From: Apoda limacodes | Lineage: Eukaryota > Arthropoda > Insecta > Lepidoptera > Limacodidae | Length of the DNA: 64,000 nt | NCBI GenBank assembly: GCA_946406115.1 | Contig: OX291558.1 | Span: 15,926,205-15,990,204 of the forward strand | Direction: 5' to 3' | In this document: one piece after another, positions 59,134 through 64,000 of the stretch | How positions within the stretch are numbered: the first letter of the stretch is position 1 | Layout of the letters: the number at the start of each line of letters is the position of its first letter | Position numbers and translations under genes: made by a program | Notes under the pieces: model-generated | The model's database searches: none | Told to the model about the DNA's origin: nothing | What the model saw: only the letters and a program-made list of their open reading frames with translations

Positions 59134-59220
59134 AGGATAAATCTCCAAGTTATAGATAGGATATCTGCTAAGAGTGACCGTTCTAGCAGATATCCTATCT
59201 TCAACTCGTAGATTTATCCT
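59134..59220 (+). ncRNA. MicroRNA-like hairpin
   Basis: Two 37-base arms, 59134-59170 and 59184-59220, pair at 33 positions around a 13-base loop (agagtgaccgttc). The 17 positions next to the loop (agataggatatctgcta) pair without a break; the four mismatches lie further out. Arm length, loop size and mismatch pattern fit an animal pre-miRNA. No second copy was seen in the window, which argues mildly against a MITE. It lies about 1.7 kb downstream of the 96-residue gene's stop. I do not recognise a known miRNA seed. Confidence 0.45.
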
Positions 59221-59891
59221 TGAACTATACAAAACGTTCTGAAAATAGCTTATAACCAGTTATATGTTTCTGTAGATACATAATTTTAAAATTCGCTTTG
59301 TAATGTTTATATCAATGTTTGTAACAGAGGAAATAAAAAAATAATAATTGGTGGCGCTAGTTAGCAGGGGTAGTAGCACTCTTAGACCTGTCAACGCCAT
59401 CTATCATCGAGTAGTAAATTTAAATTATTTTAAATGCTTTCGCACGAACTTTTCGTTATTCTGTGGGACGATGAGTATATCTATTCAGATTCGTTAGATT
59501 CGGCGTTTTGATATAAATATAGACTATATCAATGTTAGTTTTTATACATTTCTATTTTAAAATAATTTAATGATACTTTTACCAATTTCTCGAGTGACTC
59601 TTTTAATTACAATTAAAATTATATTAGGTATCTACCTACCTACTTACATAAAAATATTCTATGTATAAAGTTTATCTTATCGTACGTAACACATCCATAC
59701 CGTATAGTATTATATAGTCTGTGTCCCTACTAATATTATAAATGCGAAATTACCTCTGTCTAACTGTTAGTTTTTTACGTTCTTAGGGCTAAACAGCTCG
59801 GTGATAGCTTGAAACTTGGTGAAGGACACAGGCTACTTAAAAAGGGCATAGTGGGTTACGATTAATTTGAAACCCTGTGTGTGTTCTATCA

Positions 59892-60035
59892 CCCCCCCCC
59901 CCCCCTACTCTGAGGACTACCGTATGCGGTTTTACTAAAAAGAAGTTTTTAAATTTTTGAAGGGTCGGCAACGCGCGCTTTATGCCCCAGGTGTTGCAAG
60001 CATCCGTAAGCTCCGGTGCTAACCATCAGGCGGAA
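59892..60035 (+). mobile_element. C14 run and Jockey-like 3' tail fragment
   Basis: A run of 14 C is followed by sequence matching 36000-36125 (gactaccgtatgcggtttt, then agggtcggcaacgcgcgctt, ccatcaggcgga). Only the tail is present. Confidence 0.7.
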
Positions 60036-60179
60036 TCACCTCGGAAGTGTATAAAAATCTTTTAACGAAGACTGACAAAAGTTCCCTTCGGCAAGCGACC
60101 AGAAAGCACGACTCCCAGAAGGATCATATGCAGTTTGCTTAAGAATTTTAGCTTCTCTGCAAGACATATTAAACCACAG

Positions 60180-61780
60180 TCATTTTTTCACGCCGGCAGC
60201 TACTCGCGGGATAGGAATATAACATTCCATACCAGCGAGGATTGTCTTAGTGATTGCGGCTGCGCAGATGTCACGATCTTCTGAGCTAAAGCAGATCTGC
60301 CTCCACGGGTACGATGCATAAAATTCTCGCAATCCATCCCAGTCTGCTGACTTATAATGCCACATACGACGCCAATTAGTTGGCCCTGATGGATCAGGTT
60401 TTGTGCATGACACTAGAGTCCGAACGAGATAGTGGTTCGAGGAGCCTAAAGACGCATCCACTGAGACGGAATATCCGTTCGGATGTGTAGTCAGCAAAAG
60501 GTCCAGTAAGAAGCTTGTATGGTCCTCTTTATCGGGTATTCGCGTTAAGGAAAGTACCAGCTGCGAGAATCCATAGGTCAGAGCAAATTCATGAGTCCCT
60601 ACGTAGTTATTGGTTCGAGAACTCAGCCACTCACGATGGTGGGCATTAAAGTCTCCCAAAATAATTAGTTCTGCTGTGGGATATTTCTCTAGAACTTTGG
60701 CGGTCGTCAAGCTCAGGTGCGAGAAGAGTCGAGCTAGGTCGGTGTCACCGCTATGAGACCTGTATAGGCACACATAGATACGAGTGTGGCCGTCGTGATC
60801 TACACGTACCCACAATGTCGTCAAGTCCTTGCCTTCAAGGCTATGAAGATGGCGACAGCAGATATCCTCCCGGACGAACATACATACACCGGCACGACTC
60901 TCTTAATTGTGCTCGAGTTTGTAGCCGGGATAGTGAAGGCAGGGGCGGATCCAGCGGGAGCGGAAATGAATTGTAAATTTTTTTTAAATATATAACTTTT
61001 ATTACATAAAAAATACTTGGGCTTACTTGGGTTTGCATATTTAATTATTCAAAAACTGCACGAGCTAGGTCAATTGGGTAACTTACGTTTACAGATTCAA
61101 AGTTCAAAATACCTTCAGATCTTATGATCGCCCCCCCTAAACTTTTGTTCTGGATCCGCCCTTGAGTAAAGGTATGATGTATCGACCGGGCAGGGTATCT
61201 GCGTCTCCGGTAGAAAAAGAATGGTCGGCTGCGCAGCCTCCAGATAGAGGTGGACTGTTTAAATGTGAATTCTCCTCTCTCTCTTTCTTTTCCTCTTCGT
61301 TGGTTTGCCCATTTTTCAAAGAAAATTATTTAGACTAAATATGAGGATTCACTGCACAGACTGCTTGGAGGACAATAGGTGCGGTACTAGAACTGCCAAA
61401 GCTCGGCACAGATAATACGGTTACTGGCACGGCGGGTGGAAGGGCTCCTGATCCCCCTCTGTTGTAGTAGCCGGGTCCACTCCGGTCTCCTTCTGCGGCA
61501 AGACTACTACTTCAGATATTTTACACAGGTTGGAGGATCAGCCTCCCAGGGCGGAGATTAAGTGATCCCTGGGTTTGGGAACCTGTTCAACCTGCGAGCG
61601 GCCAGCAGTAAGCCGTTTCGTCAGGTCTCCCTGACCGCCGTACCAGTACGCCGCGTCTACGCCGAGCAATTACAGCAACAAGCACCGCCGGTCCTCGGCT
61701 GTCCGCACAGCGAATCCTCAAAGAGCTCTGGCAACCTTACTCACCGCCAGGAACACAACACTACTTAATATTAGTGTTAC
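60180..61780 (-). pseudogene. Jockey-like retrotransposon, 5' part with AP-type endonuclease domain
   Basis: On - from 60881 an open frame of 233 codons reads like an EEP endonuclease: FVREDICCRHLHSLEGKDL, LWVRVD, VCLYRSHSGD, LIILGDFNAHHREWL, DLLLTTHPNGYSVSVD, GSSNHYLV. The usual SDH active-site triad is SNH here. Upstream, across an inserted MITE, are HYPGYKLEHN, DADTLPGRYIIP, then GYYNRGGSGALPPAVPVTV and QAVCAVNPHI, all part of the same element's 5' region. Stops and the changed catalytic residue show it is dead. Confidence 0.85.
60940..61164. mobile_element. hAT-type MITE (225 bp) inside the Jockey-like element
   Basis: The ends caggggcggatccag and, inverted, caagggcggatccag differ at one of 15 bases. 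The flanks agtgaagg (60932-60939) and agtaaagg (61165-61172) agree at 7 of 8. It splits the endonuclease N-terminus. Confidence 0.85.
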
Positions 61781-62975
61781 TATGGCCGCAGTTTTCTGTA
61801 AGATGGAGGTACTTCCCAGTTCAGGCTGCTCATTCAAGCAAGTACTCGCTATGCCCCGGTTTAATTGTTCGGCTAGCTTGTTCGATCGAGTACTTGCTAT
61901 GCCCTACCTCTCTCAATAATAGGGTATATAATGACTGAGGCAAGAAAGCAAAAAAGGGTTTAATTTTCATGAACTATGCAATTTGCAAAAGTGAACTTAT
62001 GATTTACTTACATACTATTTTAGGTCTAAAAATCTTTGGTTCAAAAAAAAATTTAACTATTCCCTAATTTTAAAGACGTCTTTTTTATGTCCGAAATCGA
62101 TTATCAGCAACACTGTATTCTCTTGAAAATAGAGATTCGTTCCAAAAATTATATACTATCTTATTTGTGTTTGCTACTAAAACATTCAACATTTAATTAA
62201 GACCTCTTAGTTAATTTTCAAATAGAATAAACCAAATTTTTACCACTATTTATTATTTCGCGATTGATTGAAAAAGTTTCTGTTGATTTAAAGCGTTAAA
62301 AAAGTACGAAAAAACATTGTATAACTCATCATTAAGTCAACTGCTTGATAAATTAAGTATTTTGGAAATGTTGTTCCTTATCTTAGAATTATGTTTATGT
62401 TCGTGCATAAATATCGGAGCGTGTGGAAGCTAATGCCATTGTTGTAAGAAATTAGCTTTAGTTCAGTACACCTCTGTAGTCCTTGTTAGTAAATACACTA
62501 CATTACATTATAAATAAACCTTTTATCCATATAGTAGAAACTATACACTTGTGAACAGCGAACAATTTGTACCTAAAGGTAGGAATTTAAATTTTATCGT
62601 GGAGGTAGGAAAATACATTAGGGAGGTGTAGTTGCAGACTAACTTAATTCCTGGTTAAGGCAGTATATTATTATTAATTGGTATATTGCCACAGTTGTGT
62701 TGTGTCTGGTTCTGTGAAAGGCTCACCATCTACCTATCATGTTAAGGTGTATCCGATCATCATCTTCACATAGAATTTATTTTACACCTAATAATTTTGC
62801 TGTTTGACTAAATATGTCAGTATCTTTAATCTATAGTCTCTATAGTCACAAAACACAAATTCATCCATAAATACCTGTGAGTTATTATACAAAGTTTTTA
62901 ATGGAATTAATTAAATGTATAATATCAACAGAAATCTTATTACTTACTAGATTTTGCCTGTGGCCTAAACCCTAA
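61781..62975. other. AT-rich stretch without a supported gene
   Basis: A short inverted pair tactcgctatgcccc / gtacttgctatgcccta at 61842-61905 is a small local duplication. Nothing else was recognised. Confidence 0.5.
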
Positions 62976-63505
62976 ATCGGTTATTCGGGTGGAACTCCTT
63001 AATTAACTCATTAATTATTGTACTTATGACGTTTGCTATAGCAAGCTGTAGCTATAGTTAGTTAAGGCTTGGTTATTGTTATTCCCGCGGGTAAAGTAGC
63101 CTATGTGCTATTCCAAGACTTAATCTATAGGTGTGCCAATTTTCATCCCGATCCATCCAGTGGTTGAAGCCCACCCTAAATTTGGTTATCGGCAAGGAAC
63201 TCCTTAATTAGGTATACTAATTTGCCAGCAGCTGTGCCTGCCCTAAATTTGGTTATCGGCGACTGTGATTTAATCCTTAATTACACTTATAAAGTTTACT
63301 ATATCAAGCTATAGCTATAGTTTAGTTTGTTTAAGCTCGGTTATAGTTATTCCCGGGGGAATTTTGGCATAAAAAGTAGTATATATGCTATTCCAGGACC
63401 TAACATATATGTATGCCAAGTTTCATCCCGATCCGTCCAGTGGTTGAAGCGTGAAAGAGTAACAAACATCCAAACAAACTTTCACATTTTATAATATTAG
63501 TAGGA
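62976..63505 (+). repeat. Three partial copies of the LINE/SINE-tail family
   Basis: The block ctaaatttggttatcggc occurs at 63178 and 63241, with a diverged ctaaatcggttattcgg at about 62970. The last copy ends normally (ccgatccgtccagtggttga, then cacattttataatattagta). Confidence 0.75.
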
Positions 63506-64000
63506 TTATTAATTTCACAAGTCAATGTAATTTCATAATTAATTATTCTTTTTCTGGCAACAAGTAGCTATATATGATAATAATGCATTTTAAGCTACTA
63601 AATTATTATAGTTTAGATATTTAGTGTAGTTAGGTTGTCAAACACATTGTTATTAGGTAAGATACCATTTTATTTTTAAATTAGTAAAAGTAAAAATTTT
63701 AAAAGTTATAAAACAAACACAGATTGTGTGTTTGTATTTCAAGTTAAATCGGCACAAATAGTGATTATATTTATATTCAGTGGTGCTGATACCAACGCAT
63801 TTGTGTTGTAAATATGTATGCACATGTATTTAATTTCTAAAAAAACTAGTCTAGGCCATGCTGAATTTTTACAATTGCCAGTTTGAATAATGTAATAACT
63901 TAACAAAAACCCCTAAAAATGGATATTTGAAGAAGTGAAGTTTCAAATTACTAAAAACAAACCTTTCCACACCCATATTTGTTAATAGTATCTCTTTAAC
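63506..64000. other. AT-rich end of window
   Basis: No gene or repeat boundary was recognised. Confidence 0.5.

Overview
The window is eukaryotic nuclear DNA, almost certainly from an insect and most likely a moth or butterfly (Lepidoptera). It is AT-rich, its genes are split by GT-AG introns, and most of it is transposon debris. Several dispersed repeat families look lepidopteran from memory: heads like ccggccaagtgcgagtc, elements ending in aaccgacttcaaaaa, and tRNA-derived SINEs. No database was searched, so family names come from motif recognition only.

Three genes can be supported. (1) At 939-8202 on +, six exons join in frame into a 1,035-residue coiled-coil protein with an N-myristoylation-type start (MGNVFS) and a long acidic, Ser-rich middle; I cannot name it. 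(2) At 10039-26368 on -, six exons join in frame into 308 codons of an organic solute transporter alpha (SLC51A/OST-alpha) type membrane protein, with the family's cysteine cluster. Its first coding exon was not found. Genes 1 and 2 converge, with stop codons about 1.8 kb apart. (3) At 57125-57415 on +, an intronless 96-codon frame encodes a basic helical protein that I do not recognise. Two orphan frames (34223-34418 on + and 44107-44382 on -) are possible single exons of unknown genes.

From about 26.4 to 57 kb and from 59 kb to the end the sequence is dominated by mobile elements. There are non-LTR retrotransposon fragments (RTE-like at 11.4-12.9 and 46.5-49.8 kb; Jockey-like at 17.0-17.7, 35.2-36.2, 36.35-37.4 and 60.2-61.8 kb), tRNA-derived SINE sequence, mariner/IS630-like elements with TA target duplications (23.7, 27.8 and 37.8 kb), and four hAT-type insertions with readable 8-bp target duplications (36.8, 40.8, 48.8 and 60.9 kb). 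All four hATs lie inside older repeats. A roughly 950-bp palindrome at 54.5-55.5 kb has a second palindrome inserted near its centre.

The items most worth following up are a microRNA-like hairpin at 59134-59220 (33 of 37 arm positions paired, 13-nt loop), a 198-bp segment present twice in inverted orientation with no difference seen (20198-20395 and 41627-41824), a transposon end lying 12 bases from an OST-alpha splice donor, and the two unnamed protein genes. No CRISPR array, rRNA gene, functional tRNA gene or prokaryotic operon was seen.
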